Under the pieces are notes generated by a model. It saw nothing but the letters and a program-made list of their open reading frames with translations. It was not told where the DNA came from and did no database searches. Below are positions 1 to 11,200 of a stretch of DNA of 64,000 nucleotides, one piece after another; the first letter of the stretch is position 1, and each line of letters opens with the position of its first letter. The translations under genes and the position numbers were made by a program. The DNA is from Stomoxys calcitrans (lineage: Eukaryota > Arthropoda > Insecta > Diptera > Muscidae): contig NC_081556.1 of assembly GCF_963082655.1 (NCBI RefSeq), forward strand, positions 151,242,501-151,306,500, in the 5' to 3' direction.

Positions 1-600
1 CTGACTTTTGCATTAGGAGCTTGAGATTAGAAAAATAATTTGATATCCAATTTCGAGGCCAATGGCAATATGAGAATAGAGCCGATGCAGATATATTTTC
101 TGGGCTAAGTTTTTTGGGGACCACTCCCCAAAACACCTCTAAATCGGCCATATTTACCGACCATGTCAATGTGGGGTTCAAAAGAAAGGCACCCCTTCCC
201 CAAAATGCCTCACAAACAGCAATTATTTTGTAAACAACGCAATATGGAGCTCAAATAAAGATATTTGGAATTATAATACGAATATCCAAATGCGGGACCA
301 TGTATTTCCCAAGCTCCCCCCCAAAGGGTAAAAATTTACCGACGACATGCCAATATGTGGCTCCAGTGAATGGTATTTGAGATAAGAAAATGAATTCGAT
401 AACCAATTTTGGGGCCAATTGTTTGGGGGACGCCTCATCCTATAAACTCTCCTTAAACCAATGGCAATGTAGGGTTTAATTAAATGGTATTCGGATGAAG
501 AGCACGATGCTGATATTTTTTTCAGAGCCAAGTGCCTGGAGGACCACCTTACACCGAAAACACCCCTAAATAGGACATCATCATCCCATTGCACCTGAAG
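1..600. repeat. Family D dispersed repeat, right-hand part of a copy cut by the window edge
   Basis: Imperfect direct repeats of roughly 105-130 bp built on phrases such as 'caatatggggctcaaat', 'aaaggtatttggga' and C-rich runs like 'ccaccccaaaacacccc'. The same phrases fill 31735-34060, so this is a second copy of one dispersed family. No coding potential is supported; reading frames here are by-products of the repeat. Confidence 0.6.
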
Positions 601-882
601 AAATTGACTTCCCCCGGCAAACCAGAGTAGTTCTGTCTCAATTACGTTCCGGCAGATGCAGCTGCCTCAACTCCTACAGAGCAAGGATTGGTGCCAAGGT
701 GTATGTCCCGATTGTGGCCAGGGACCAAACGATAGACGTCACCTGTTTAACGATCCAGCCAGACCCACTCGACTCAGACCCCTCTGGATGCACCCCAATT
801 TAGTCAGAGTTCCTAGATCTTGACACTCAACAGAATCAAGCAGGCGAAAGATAGAACACAACAAACTGCTACAACAACAACG
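601..882 (+). mobile_element. Non-LTR retrotransposon, 3' end (ORF2 C-terminus)
   Basis: Translation across small frameshifts resembles the extreme C-terminus of fly Jockey-type ORF2 proteins: a stretch like LSQLRSGRCSCLNSYRARIG, then a Cys/His cluster around 'vpivardq...cltiqpdp', then a block like DPSGCTPI. The copy ends in a short CAA-rich tail (ctacaacaacaacg), as expected for a 5'-truncated LINE insertion. Only the last ~90 codons remain and several frameshifts are present, so it is dead. The clade assignment is an inference from the C-terminal motif alone. Confidence 0.5.
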
Positions 883-1084
883 TTTGTTAGATCCCGGCGC
901 GAATATGACTATGAGCATCACACTTGTTGCAACTCTGAGCCCCGATTTATGAGAAGCTCGCTGAGAACTACCGGGTGCGTCCATAGACGCTGCAACTGCA
1001 GTCACGTGCAATCAACGATATCGATTAGAGGGTCTCTGAGAGTGCGGAGTTACCGGCTCTTGTTGATGTAGCTATATTTGCATG

Positions 1085-1400
1085 TGGATGTGGCGGTCCT
1101 CGTCAAGCTCTTATAGGTGAGCTTGGCGGTCGACATCGCCGCGGGAACATGATTGCCATTGGTTATTTAAAAGCGCCAATTAATATCTCGCCTTGTCGTA
1201 TCGAGCATTATAGGCACACAGTATTTATGCAAGAGCCGGTGCCACCCAGCCTCTCACTGAGACTCTACACTCAATAACGCTGATTGTCCGCGACTGTCGT
1301 TGCAATTACTCCGTATGGAGCATTTCACTATCCGCAACCTGTGAACGCGCCCGGTAGCTCCCAGCTGAGCATCTTTTGGTCCGGCTCTTGCTGAAATACT
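1085..1400 (+). repeat. Dispersed repeat G, copy 1
   Basis: Aligns by eye with the reverse complement of 15480-15720. Shared phrases include 'cctcgtcaagctc', 'caagagccggtgccac' and 'ctctcactgaga'. Probably the non-coding part of a retroelement. 883-1084 shows nothing recognisable. Confidence 0.55.
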
Positions 1401-1534
1401 GTGACTGACTGTGATAATCGATAAAGCATCGTGGCGCATCTAAATAACCAATGTACATCGGTTACGAAGCTTGCCTATGATCGCTTCCTTCACATACAAA
1501 TAAGTGACTATAACAACAAATGTTTAAGGGCTTT

Positions 1535-1806
1535 GGAGGTCACCGTAGCGCAGAGGTTAGCATGTCCGCCTATGACGCTGAACGCCAGGGTTTGAATCCT
1601 GGCGAGGCCAACAAAAAAAAAATCAGAGGTGGTAAAACCTCTCTCCAAAGAGGTGTCGCACTATGGCACGCCTTTCGGTCTCGGCTATAAAAAGGAGGCC
1701 CCCTATCATTGAGCTTAAACTTGAATCGGACTGCACTCATTGATACGTATGAAGTTTGTCCCTGTTCCTTAGTGGAATGTTCATGGGCAAAATTTGCATT
1801 TTTTTA
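1535..1806 (+). mobile_element. SINE-1, tRNA-derived, full-length copy
   Basis: Starts with a tRNA-like head carrying an RNA polymerase III A box (TAGCGCAGAGG) and, about 45 bp later, a B box (GGTTTGAATCC, one base off consensus). A shared body follows (ccaaagaggtgtcgcac, cggctataaaaaggagg, cttgaatcggactgcactca). It ends in a conserved 3' module, ttcatgggcaaaatttgc, and a T-rich tail. At least nine other copies in this window share the order and ends, so this is a SINE and not a tRNA gene. Confidence 0.85.
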
Positions 1807-2231
1807 AGTTTTCATTAGTTGTTTGTTTCGTTTCTATTGTCCAGAGCTAAGATTCTGTTGTAAATTTAGATATAGGAACCATGTAACTAGGGTAGGGTGC
1901 ATCCAGAGTCATCTGGTTACGAGTTGAAAGGGTTTTAATGGCTATATGAAAAGGTTTTGTGTCATATTATCCCTGGATACAACCGCGATATACACCCTGA
2001 CATCATTAGTATGCCAAAAGACGTGGGAACGTTGCCAAACTACTCGGATTTGCCTTAGGTCTCGTAAAATCGACGAATTCGTTTATTTATAAAATTGCTC
2101 AATAGCAAATTTATAAATAGAGCACGGAAATAATCGTTGGTTAAATGAGAACCGAGGAGACAACCTGGCAGCTTACAGCTTTGTTTATACTGCCGCTTCA
2201 GCCGGCATTTAATTATATTTTATAGACCCAC
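1807..2231. other. Unique DNA, downstream intron side of LSm6
   Basis: No repeat or coding exon recognised. I searched the minus strand for the expected second LSm6 exon (start of the VLACLDGYMN block) and did not find it. The stretch is therefore probably part of the LSm6 intron. Confidence 0.4.
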
Positions 2232-2322
2232 CTCTGTAATCCACTCCACTGTTTAGCTTAACCACGACTGGTCTGCCATGAATTTGGTTTATGAATTGCG
2301 ACAAAGCTTCCTTGCGAGACAT
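2232..2322 (-). CDS. LSm6: U6 snRNA-associated Sm-like protein LSm6, first coding exon (partial gene)
   Basis: LSm6 is a subunit of the LSm2-8 ring, which binds the U6 snRNA 3' end in the nucleus, and of the LSm1-7 ring, which acts with Pat1 in cytoplasmic mRNA decapping. The exon encodes 30 codons plus one base, starting MSRKEALSQF and continuing through the Sm1 core GRPVVVKLNSGVDYR. The GRPVVVKLNSGVDYRG block is the near-invariant LSm6 signature. The ATG at 2322 is the family start; an in-frame upstream ATG at 2436 would add a non-conserved leader and is unlikely. The exon ends at a donor-like AGAG|GTGGGT (intron from 2231 downward, phase 1), which argues against a processed pseudogene. About 50 further residues (rest of Sm1 and Sm2) are missing and should lie left of position 1. 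Identification is firm; whether this is the complete active locus cannot be seen. Confidence 0.88.
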
Positions 2323-2470
2323 TTTTACAATAATAATAATATAAATTTCCGGCAAATTTGTTGATTTTCGCAAGTTTATGCTACAGGGTTGCCACTCACA
2401 AAAGAATATCCAAACAGCTGTCAACGTTATCGCCATAACCTAATTACACGCATCTGGCGTATGCGCTGAA
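2323..2470 (-). promoter_or_regulatory. Probable LSm6 5' leader/promoter
   Basis: Immediately upstream of the LSm6 ATG. It lacks a TATA box but contains an E-box-like AACAGCTGTC (2413-2422), close to the E-box core promoter element of Drosophila TATA-less housekeeping genes. This is an inference from position and motif only. Confidence 0.25.
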
Positions 2471-3349
2471 GAAAGCTTTGGCCATTTTAAACAATAGGTG
2501 TGTTATTCTTGTAGGTTTTCTAGCCTATTTTGTGTGAAGAAAAATGTTATTCCACGTCTTTGATAGGAAAATAATATGCGAGAAAAAAGATAACAACAAA
2601 GAGAATGCAAAGAAAAATCTGACATCTTAATACCGGCAAACCTGGCGGGCTGTAAACATTTCAGGGTACAATTAAGAGGTAGTGTCATTAGTACAACAAC
2701 AAAAATGTACACCCAAGGAAATTACCTCCAGCGGCGAATGCCGTAAATTGAAATGTCAGTGTTTTTAGAACTTATCTTCCGTTTTGCAATTTATCTTCTT
2801 CAAATGTGCTTTATATTAGCATTTTCATCATTATAACACTGTTTTTTGCCTAGGATCACAGTGTGATCGAAGTGTTATCAACCATTTGACATTTAAGTTA
2901 ACTGCAAAGTTAAAAAAAAATTTACTCAACTGTTTGCTTGACCTCACCTTATAAGTGCTTCCTGTAAACAGCTGTTGGCGTGAGACCCCGTTTTTAAATC
3001 CGCAATGTGTTTAACGTAACGTAGTGCCACACTACCCGCAAACATCATACGTAACTAATTTAAAGGTGGAGTTACATACCTCACGCAGCACTTATCCGTG
3101 CATGTCAGAAAAAATTAAAATAGGTTAGTTTGTATTGTATGAGTGACACAACAAATAAACGCATGCACCTGACAGAAAAAGTTAACCAACTATCGACTTT
3201 ATACGCGTTTCAGGGCGCAAAAGATATGATTTCAATATGCTTTCTGTTCGAAACTGTTTTGCAGTCCGTAAATTAGAAAAATTATTTTATTATAATCATA
3301 ATAAACCCCAGCATTGCCAATTTCCATTGAAATTAACTTTGGAAATGAT
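2471..3349. other. Unique AT-rich DNA, no gene recognised
   Basis: No open frame with recognisable protein content and no repeat matching others in the window. It ends at the AGAA target site of the LTR retrotransposon. Confidence 0.4.
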
Positions 3350-3353
3350 AGAA

Positions 3354-5749
3354 TGTAACGACCACTATATCTGTTGTGTTGTCATTTCGTGTGTCCTTTC
3401 TATTTTCTTTTGACATTTTCTATTTTATGGACATTCACAATGGTGATTTTCAGTGGCACAACCTATACATGAGCGTGGGACGTACAACAGGGTTTGCCAT
3501 CTGTGCAGCAGAACAGGGTTGTATGTGAACGGCCAGGGTCTGGCAAACTATCACTTTCGAGAGAGGGGTTGCCATGAGAGAGTCAGAGTTTGATCATTTT
3601 TCCAGAGACATATTTTTTCCAGTCATTTCATTTTACTGAAATGTGACTGATTTGAGGGAACGTAAGCGTGCACATGTTCTTTTTCGTTTGGACATCTATA
3701 CAACTCACACGTTTTAGCTCCACCCAAATTGGAGTGTTTAAATATTACGTTGAGAAGAGATATTTTATAAGTGATTCAATTGAAAAGTTTTCGTTAGAAT
3801 TAGTTAAATTATTGACAAATGTGCGATAAGTTTTTTTTTGGATTTGAAAGATTATTCAAAGGTAAGAAAGTATATCGTGCTTGTTGTTTTGTATAGGGAG
3901 TCGAATTGTTCCAAATGACCATGTGCGATGAAATTCTGACGGATTTTTTTTTTTTTTTTTTTACCCTTTTCGTTGCTAGTTGCAGTAAATGTCACTACAA
4001 TTATTTCCCAGTAATTTCCATGTAAACGGTTGCACACGTGAAACGCAGATTAAGACATCGTTTTCGGTTAGACAGAACAAGGCATGGTCATTAGAATATG
4101 TACTCTGTCTTGAGGATTTGCGAATTATCTTATAGCTATATATTTTTTAATTGGCATAGGGACAACATAGGTGCGCCATCTCTAATTTGGCCGACGCACG
4201 TGTTTTTTTTTTGGTCGGTACAGTACGACCAGTTCTGAAAGTGGGGCCAAGTTTCAACATGGTTAGTGGGACCAGATGACATTGTGGGACGCATGCATTG
4301 AAGCCAGAGCTGGAATGATTGCGAAAGATTTCACTCGCACAGTAAGACACGAAAGTATTCGTATACCTACTTACATAATTGTGTTAATGCCATTTATCCC
4401 ATTGTGCCGTCCTATATATTAACTAACTTGACTAACTAGATACAAACGAAACGAAACTAGATCTAACGAAAAGCAAAACTTAATTGTGTACAACAAGTTA
4501 AAAAGATCTAAAAAAAGGTAAAAAAAGAAAAAATTATAGAGAGAAATCAAAGAAGAATTAACAAAAATCAAGAAAAAAAGAAATTAAAACCAAATTTGCT
4601 TAAGAAATGGTATACGATATTATTATCATTTCTTAACCAAATTTGGCGCCAACATATTTATCAAAGAAGTAAAAATATATATATATATATACAGGTATAT
4701 AGAAAAGAAAAAACTACAAAACTACATAAATGTTTGTACAAAGTAAGAATAAGAATAACGTTCAGAAGCAATAAAAAAAAAACGAAAGTAAATTAATCAC
4801 TAAAATAAATAAATAAAAAAAATTAATTATATGTTTATATATGTGTATATACATATTTATGTGTGCAATTGTGCATAGGTGTGTTGATATATATATATAT
4901 ACATATTCATAAATACATACACATATAATTCATATAAAGTATCACAAATTTGAAAAGAAAAATAATTATATTTGAATTAAAATTTAAATTTGAAAAGTCA
5001 TTATAAAAGAGGACAGAACGAAGAGAAAAATTAAAAAAAAAAAAACATTATTAAACTAATTAATATATGTACAATATATATAAGAATATACAAAAATATA
5101 TATATTTAAAACAAAGAAAAACCTTATTGAGACAAAATTTGTATATATATAATAAAAAAACAGAACATCTTATCTATTTCCTTAAGCCCAATTAAAATAT
5201 TTAAAAATTTATTAAAACAAATGTAAACTTTTATATAAAATTTTTTTTTATAATAATAAAAAAATAATTTATGTTATGTAGTTTGTAAAAGGAACTAATA
5301 TGTGTTGAATAATTTACCATAGGCTGAAAATGTAACGGTTATTCAATGTGAAATGGAAATTTAAAGTTTGGGGTATTTTCAAATATAATATGGCGCAGAA
5401 AATACCATGGATGGCAATAAGTCATATGGGGTGGGCAGCCCGGGAGAAAATAACATCTAAACTCTCCCATGAAAAGATGTAACCCACATCAGAATTAAAC
5501 AAACGGGCCACAGACAATTATCACTAATCAGATTTTTTTTATCAGTATATTTGACCATCTTTTTTTTTTAACACTAATTTTTGAAAAACCGGTACAAATT
5601 TAAATGTACAGCCGTTAGCGGAAAAGAACCTCCCCATCCGGCGAGCTAAGCCGCAGCCAACACCCAAGTACCGGATCCGCTTCACAAAGGCTATGATTTG
5701 GGATAACAAAACCCAAGTCAAAGTCTCTGTGCACAACCAGGTTGACACA
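3354..5749 (+). repeat. 5' long terminal repeat (2396 bp)
   Basis: Nearly identical to 12658-15147. The second half is extremely AT-rich with (TA)n tracts. Near 3940-3963 it has a simple T run where the other LTR has about 94 extra bases between two T runs. Short open frames inside it are duplicated in the other LTR and have no recognisable protein content. The LTR should supply promoter and polyadenylation signals, but I cannot place the start site reliably. Confidence 0.95.
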
Positions 5750-5752
5750 TTT

Positions 5753-5770
5753 TGGCGCCCAACGTGGGGC
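5753..5770 (+). promoter_or_regulatory. Primer-binding site for tRNA-Lys(CTT)
   Basis: TGGCGCCCAACGTGGGGC, three bases after the LTR end, is the exact complement of the 18 3'-terminal nucleotides of insect tRNA-Lys (CUU), including CCA. It would prime minus-strand DNA synthesis. Confidence 0.92.
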
Positions 5771-6683
5771 TGCCTTTACTGCTATTGCATATTGGCTACC
5801 CAACACCATCCATTTAATTAAAATTTTGTTAAGATAAATAATCCAAACTTATGGGAAAGATTCTTTTTCTTATTAGCGGTGTCCCGGAAGGCAAAATATT
5901 GCCATGCCTGTGTTGCAACGACTATTAGAATTAATCCAACCATTTAGTCGCCAACTAAATCAAATCAGACTGTTATGAAGGCAGGAATCATGTACTCTGA
6001 TGCTATAAAGCTAGATATTACATTTGTTGTTGTTTTTAAATAGAATGATGCGATTTAGAAGGTATTCCATACAAAGTAATTTTTTTCAGTGTACCGATTT
6101 TTGATCAATTGCTAATATATCCCAAAATTCCAATAAGACATCTTTGCTTAAATCTGATTAGATTTCTTTGTTTTTTATTGAAGAAAATTGAATGAAATTT
6201 GTTACTTTACATCTTAAATTTCAGCTTAAAGTAATTTTTTAAATTTAATTTGAAAGTGTTAAATTGAAAATAATTCTTAAAGCCAAATACATATTTTTAG
6301 ACCATTCTCCATTGTCACTTGATCCGTTACAAGATTTCAGCCATCACACCTATGTATATTGTCCTTATCTGAAAAAGAAAAAAATATATAATTAATTAAT
6401 ACTATCTACATATTTGTTTTTTCTAGTGTTGTTTTTATAGAATACATGTATAATACTAATTTACTATAATATATGTGTATATTGTCTAAAAGATTCTAAA
6501 ACAATTTCCATAAAAAAACGAATATATCTCAATTATAAAATTTCGATTACCACATAGAAATGGCCTATTTCTTAATACCATTTCAATAAACCAGACATAT
6601 TTTTTTTTTGCATGTTTACACTGCCATACAAACGAAGTTAATAGTTCCCTGCGGGAAACGTTTAAATATTTTTGAATTATAGA
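5771..6683. other. 5' untranslated leader of the retrotransposon
   Basis: About 0.9 kb of AT-rich sequence between primer-binding site and gag start. No open frame of interest. It would be expected to hold the packaging signal, but none can be pointed to. Confidence 0.5.
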
Positions 6684-8225
6684 ATGACAGAAAGAACAGG
6701 CTCTAGATCCTCAGCTCGCATTGCTAACAGAAATTTACAAAATCAGAATTTTAATAATATTCCAAACACAAGCGTTAATCTAGATTCTCTGAACAACACC
6801 CCGAATAGGAACACAGATAGATTTGATCCGAATCGTACTGTTATCGAGACAAATCGAAATCAATCACTTAGACAGTTAGGACCTCATACCTCATCTTCTT
6901 TAAGTTCATTAGAGTCTATTACTACAACAGAATACAGCAGTCTGACAGCACGAGAAATCCGAAGAGAATTCTCCAGAATGTCACAACAAAATCGAATGCC
7001 TACTCTACCTGAGAATGCCAATCCTTCTGGTGAAGCAAATACTGACGGTATAAGCGTACGTGATTACGTAGACGCATCTATTGGAGCTGCACAGGCTAGC
7101 ATTATGCGTTCCATAGAACAGAACCTGGCAGTTATGATACCAAGAGCGATTAGAAATTCGTTAGATGAGCGAGGAGATATTCCTTTACCAAGCAGCCGTA
7201 ATAATGATCATGAGTCTACTCGCCATGAGCAAGAACAACAACATTTTTCATATCGACAACAACAATTCTACCCAAATAACACAAATTATTTACCAAACCG
7301 AGCAATATACGACAACAGTTACAGGCAAAATGACCAATATGGAAATGTACCTCATCCCAACAACTACAATCACACACAAAATTTTGCCATGGGCTATAAA
7401 CCAATCACACCAATGCAATTGCAAAAGTGGGGACTTCGGTTTGATGGCTCATCAAAATCTGTGAGTGTGGAAGATTTTGTTTTCAGGGCAGAATCCCTAA
7501 GAATTGATTATAATTGTCCATGGGACATATTCGTAAAAGGTTTCCACCATTTACTGAGTGGACGAGCTCACGATTGGTTGTGGGAATTCAGGCAACAAAA
7601 CCCTTTTTGCCAATGGGAACAACTTAAATATCATTTTGTCCGGAAGTTCAGAAATTTCGAAAGTGACTTCGAAATTCAAAGGAAAATTATGGAAAGAAGA
7701 CAAATGCTATCCGAGTCGGCTGATATTTTTATTTCGGAGATTATTAAGTTGCGAAACCAAATGCGTTTTCCCATACAGGAATACGAAATGATTCGAGTCA
7801 TAAAAGAAAACTTGAAAGATGGTCTTATTCAGCTCATATACCCAAAGAATATTGAGTCATTGGATAAACTAATGGAAGAATGTAAACGAGCCGAGAGAAC
7901 AGTAGCAAAACGCTTATCTTTTCGCCAACCACAACAACACCTAAACTACAGAAGAGTGAATGAGATGCAAGCCGAATTTCTACCTAATGTAGACACACAT
8001 GAAGTCGAGGCAATGATGCATAATTCCAAACAACTAGTTTGTTGGAATTGCAAGCAACCTGGACATTCTTTTATTGATTGCCCTATTGAACAAAGGGCAA
8101 TATTTTGTTTCAAATGTGGGTTCGACGGCGTGACCTCACCAAAGTGTCCTCGCTGCGCGGGAAACCAGGTAAAGAACATGCTGCGAACTGGGCCCACATG
8201 TTCGAGCGGAGAGACAGCTCAGTAG
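6684..8225 (+). CDS. gag: Gag polyprotein of the LTR retrotransposon
   Basis: The structural protein forming the virus-like particle that packages element RNA; 513 residues from the first ATG at 6684. The open frame extends four codons further upstream but has no ATG there. Residues 1-240 are Asn/Gln/Ser-rich and low complexity. About 245-395 is a retrotrans_gag (capsid) domain with the segment KWGLRFDGSS, then a Trp-rich helix region (HDWLWEFRQQ) and ERRQMLSESADIFI. Residues 453-466 form a CX2CX4HX4C zinc knuckle (CWNCKQPGHSFIDC). It is followed by a second Cys cluster (CFKC...CPRC) that could bind zinc or RNA. The frame is intact. It overlaps pol by 121 bp in the -1 register, with a slippery heptamer at 8159-8165, so pol is presumably made as a Gag-Pol fusion. 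Confidence 0.93.
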   Translation: MTERTGSRSSARIANRNLQNQNFNNIPNTSVNLDSLNNTPNRNTDRFDPNRTVIETNRNQSLRQLGPHTSSSLSSLESITTTEYSSLTAREIRREFSRMSQQNRMPTLPENANPSGEANTDGISVRDYVDASIGAAQASIMRSIEQNLAVMIPRAIRNSLDERGDIPLPSSRNNDHESTRHEQEQQHFSYRQQQFYPNNTNYLPNRAIYDNSYRQNDQYGNVPHPNNYNHTQNFAMGYKPITPMQLQKWGLRFDGSSKSVSVEDFVFRAESLRIDYNCPWDIFVKGFHHLLSGRAHDWLWEFRQQNPFCQWEQLKYHFVRKFRNFESDFEIQRKIMERRQMLSESADIFISEIIKLRNQMRFPIQEYEMIRVIKENLKDGLIQLIYPKNIESLDKLMEECKRAERTVAKRLSFRQPQQHLNYRRVNEMQAEFLPNVDTHEVEAMMHNSKQLVCWNCKQPGHSFIDCPIEQRAIFCFKCGFDGVTSPKCPRCAGNQVKNMLRTGPTCSSGETAQ

Positions 8226-11200
8226 AAGCCGAACCACCTGTAAAGTGTCCAGATGAACAACACTTGAATATACAAAGTTATTGTCTCACCACAGGTAATA
8301 CAATCGACAATCAACCCGATTTTGACAATTTAACCCCTACATCAGCCAAAAGAACACCTGGTCAAATTAATATTCAAAAGCCTACCTGTTCACACAACCA
8401 TGAACGAAAACTCAAAGCCATAATACCTTATAATGATCGTTTGGAGCGTTATGAAAGAATCCGATCGGAAATATTTAAAGATTTCGTACCTGGCACAAGT
8501 AAAAGGATTTTAAAGGCCAGAAAAGGATATGAACGAAGAAAGAAAGAACGACATGAAATCGCTTCTGCCTGTCTGAACATCGAAAACGACATTCGTCCAT
8601 ATATGAATGTTAAATTGAATGGGCATGAATTTAAAGGTTTGATGGACAGTGGTGCTTCAATTAGTTGTTTAGGAAGTTCATGTTTAGAGAATGTTAGAAA
8701 GATAGGTTCGAGTTTAATCAATTTTAAATCAAAGGTCAAGATAGCAGACGGCAAGGAACAAACAATTATTGGCAAGGTAAAACTTACTGTAGAATGCGGT
8801 GATAAGAAAAGCGAGATGTTGTTTTATTTAGTCCCGAGTTTAAGACAAGAACTAATACTAGGATATGACTTTTGGAATGAATTAGGCATACGAATTTGTT
8901 TTGACAATATGATTAATGAGATCGATTATAGTCCGGTTGAGAATACACCAATACATGAACTATCGCCTTTGCAGGAGATTGTGTTAGAAGATGTAAAACG
9001 GTCTTTTAGGTGCTATTCCGAATTTGGACTAGGTAAGACACACGTTGAGCGTCATATAATCGATATAGGGGATGCAGCCCCTAGAAAAATGAGATATTTT
9101 CCAGTGAGCCCTGCTGTTCAAAGACTTATGTACGACGAACTTGATAGAATGTTAGAGTTAGATGTAATTGAAATAGCGGAAAATGCAGAGTGGAATAATC
9201 GTGTTACTCTTGTGGTCAAACCAGGTAAAAACCGTCTTTGCTTGGATGCTAGAGAGTTAAACAAGGTTACTCGCAAGGACGCATATCCACTGCCTAACAT
9301 CGACGGATTGTTAGCGAGGTTGGGCGACACACACTTCATTTCAGCGATAGATCTGAAGGATGCATTTTGGCAAATTCCTCTGGAGGAATCGAGCCGACCG
9401 TTGACAGCATTCACAGTACAAGGCCGTCCACATTACCAGTTTAAAGTAATGCCTTTTGGATTGTGCAATGCTGCTCAACGGATGTGCCGCCTGATGGACA
9501 AAGTGATTCCTTCAGAGTTGAGAGACCGAATTTTCGTATACCTAGATGATTTGCTTGTCGTGTCACCCAATTTCGAAACACACATGCAAATGCTCAAGAC
9601 GGTTGGACAGAAGTTAACGGCAGCAGGACTGACAATCAATATGGGAAAATCAAAATTTTGCCATAAAGAATTGCGATATTTAGGTTATATTGTTGGGGGC
9701 GGAAAACTGAAGACAGACACTAGCAAGGTTGAGGCTATTGCTAATATTAAGCCACCCAGATGCGCAAAGGATGTCAGGAAATTTTTAGGGACTGTAGGTT
9801 GGTATCGTAGATTTATCTATGAGTACTCTACACTAACAGCTCCACTGACCGATACACTCAAGAAATCGCCCAAATTTTCCATGACTCCTGAGGCTTTAGC
9901 TGCATTTGAGCAATTGAAATTTCGTCTGATCTCTAGTCCTGTTTTAACCAGCCCTAACTTTGATAAACCCTTTTTTATACAATGCGATGCATCAAATGTA
10001 GGCGTGGGTGCCGTCCTTTTTCAGAAGGACAATGATAATGAAGAACGCCCAATAGAGTACTTCTCAAGGAAATTAAATTCAGCACAACGAAACTACTCTA
10101 CTACCGAGAAGGAATGCCTTGCAGTTTTGTTGGCTATTGAACGCTTCAGGCAATATGTTGAGCTCATGGAGTTTACTGTCATAACTGACCACTCCAGTTT
10201 ACAGTGGCTCATGAGGCAACATGACCTTAATGGCCGTTTAGCACGCTGGAGTTTAAAACTCCAGGGATATAAATTTACCATCGAGCATAGAAAAGGCACT
10301 AAAAATGTGGTACCTGACATGCTATCCAGACTTGATATGGAAGAAGTCGAATTTGAGCGAACAGGCATAATTGATTTCAACTCGAAGGAATTTGAAAGCG
10401 AGAAATATTTGAAATTAATCGACACCGTTGAGCAAAACAAAAATCGACTACCTGATCTGAAAGTATCAGAAGGTGTTGTGTACAAACGAGTAAAATTCAA
10501 CAGAGAAGAAACCCAAACAGAAGAGGATTGCTGGCGAATCTGGCTACCTGAGAATCTAACAGATGAAGTGATACGAAAATCACACAACGAAAACACATCT
10601 CATGGTGGTATAGCAAAAACACTTTATGACATACGGCAATTTTTCTATTGGCCATTGATGGTATCTCAAATAAAAACCTTCATAAGCATGTGCGACACTT
10701 GCAAAGAGACAAAACACCCCAGGCAAACATTAAGACCACCAATGGGAAAAGAAACTACAACAACAAGACCATTCCAGAAAATCTATGTAGATTTTCTAGG
10801 ACCTTATCCACGTACCTGCTCTGGAAAAGCCTTTATATTTATAGTATTGGACCACAAGACAAAATTTGTCATACTAAAAGCCATGCCTAAGGCCACGGTT
10901 AAATTTGTAAATAAATTTCTCATAGAAGAAGTTTTTCATAAATTTGGTGTCCCCGAAATAATCCATTCAGACAATGGAAAACAATTTATATCTGATGCCT
11001 TTCAAAATATGCTTAAGATATTTGGAATACGGCACATGAGAACAGCAATACACTCACCGCAATCAAATGCTAGTGAAAGGGTAAACCAAACTATACTTAG
11101 CAGTATTAGAAGCTACCTACAAACTGATCAAAAACGATGGGATGAAAATCTATCTCGTATTGAATGCTCAGTAAGAACGACAGTTCACGCATCAACAGGC

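Noticed and set aside
1535..1620. tRNA gene with A and B boxes
   Set aside because: The head belongs to a multi-copy SINE with a conserved non-tRNA body and tail. I did not find a convincing cloverleaf.
4147..4796. Small open frames in the LTR
   Set aside because: Duplicated in both LTRs only because the LTRs are identical; low-complexity composition and no recognisable motif.
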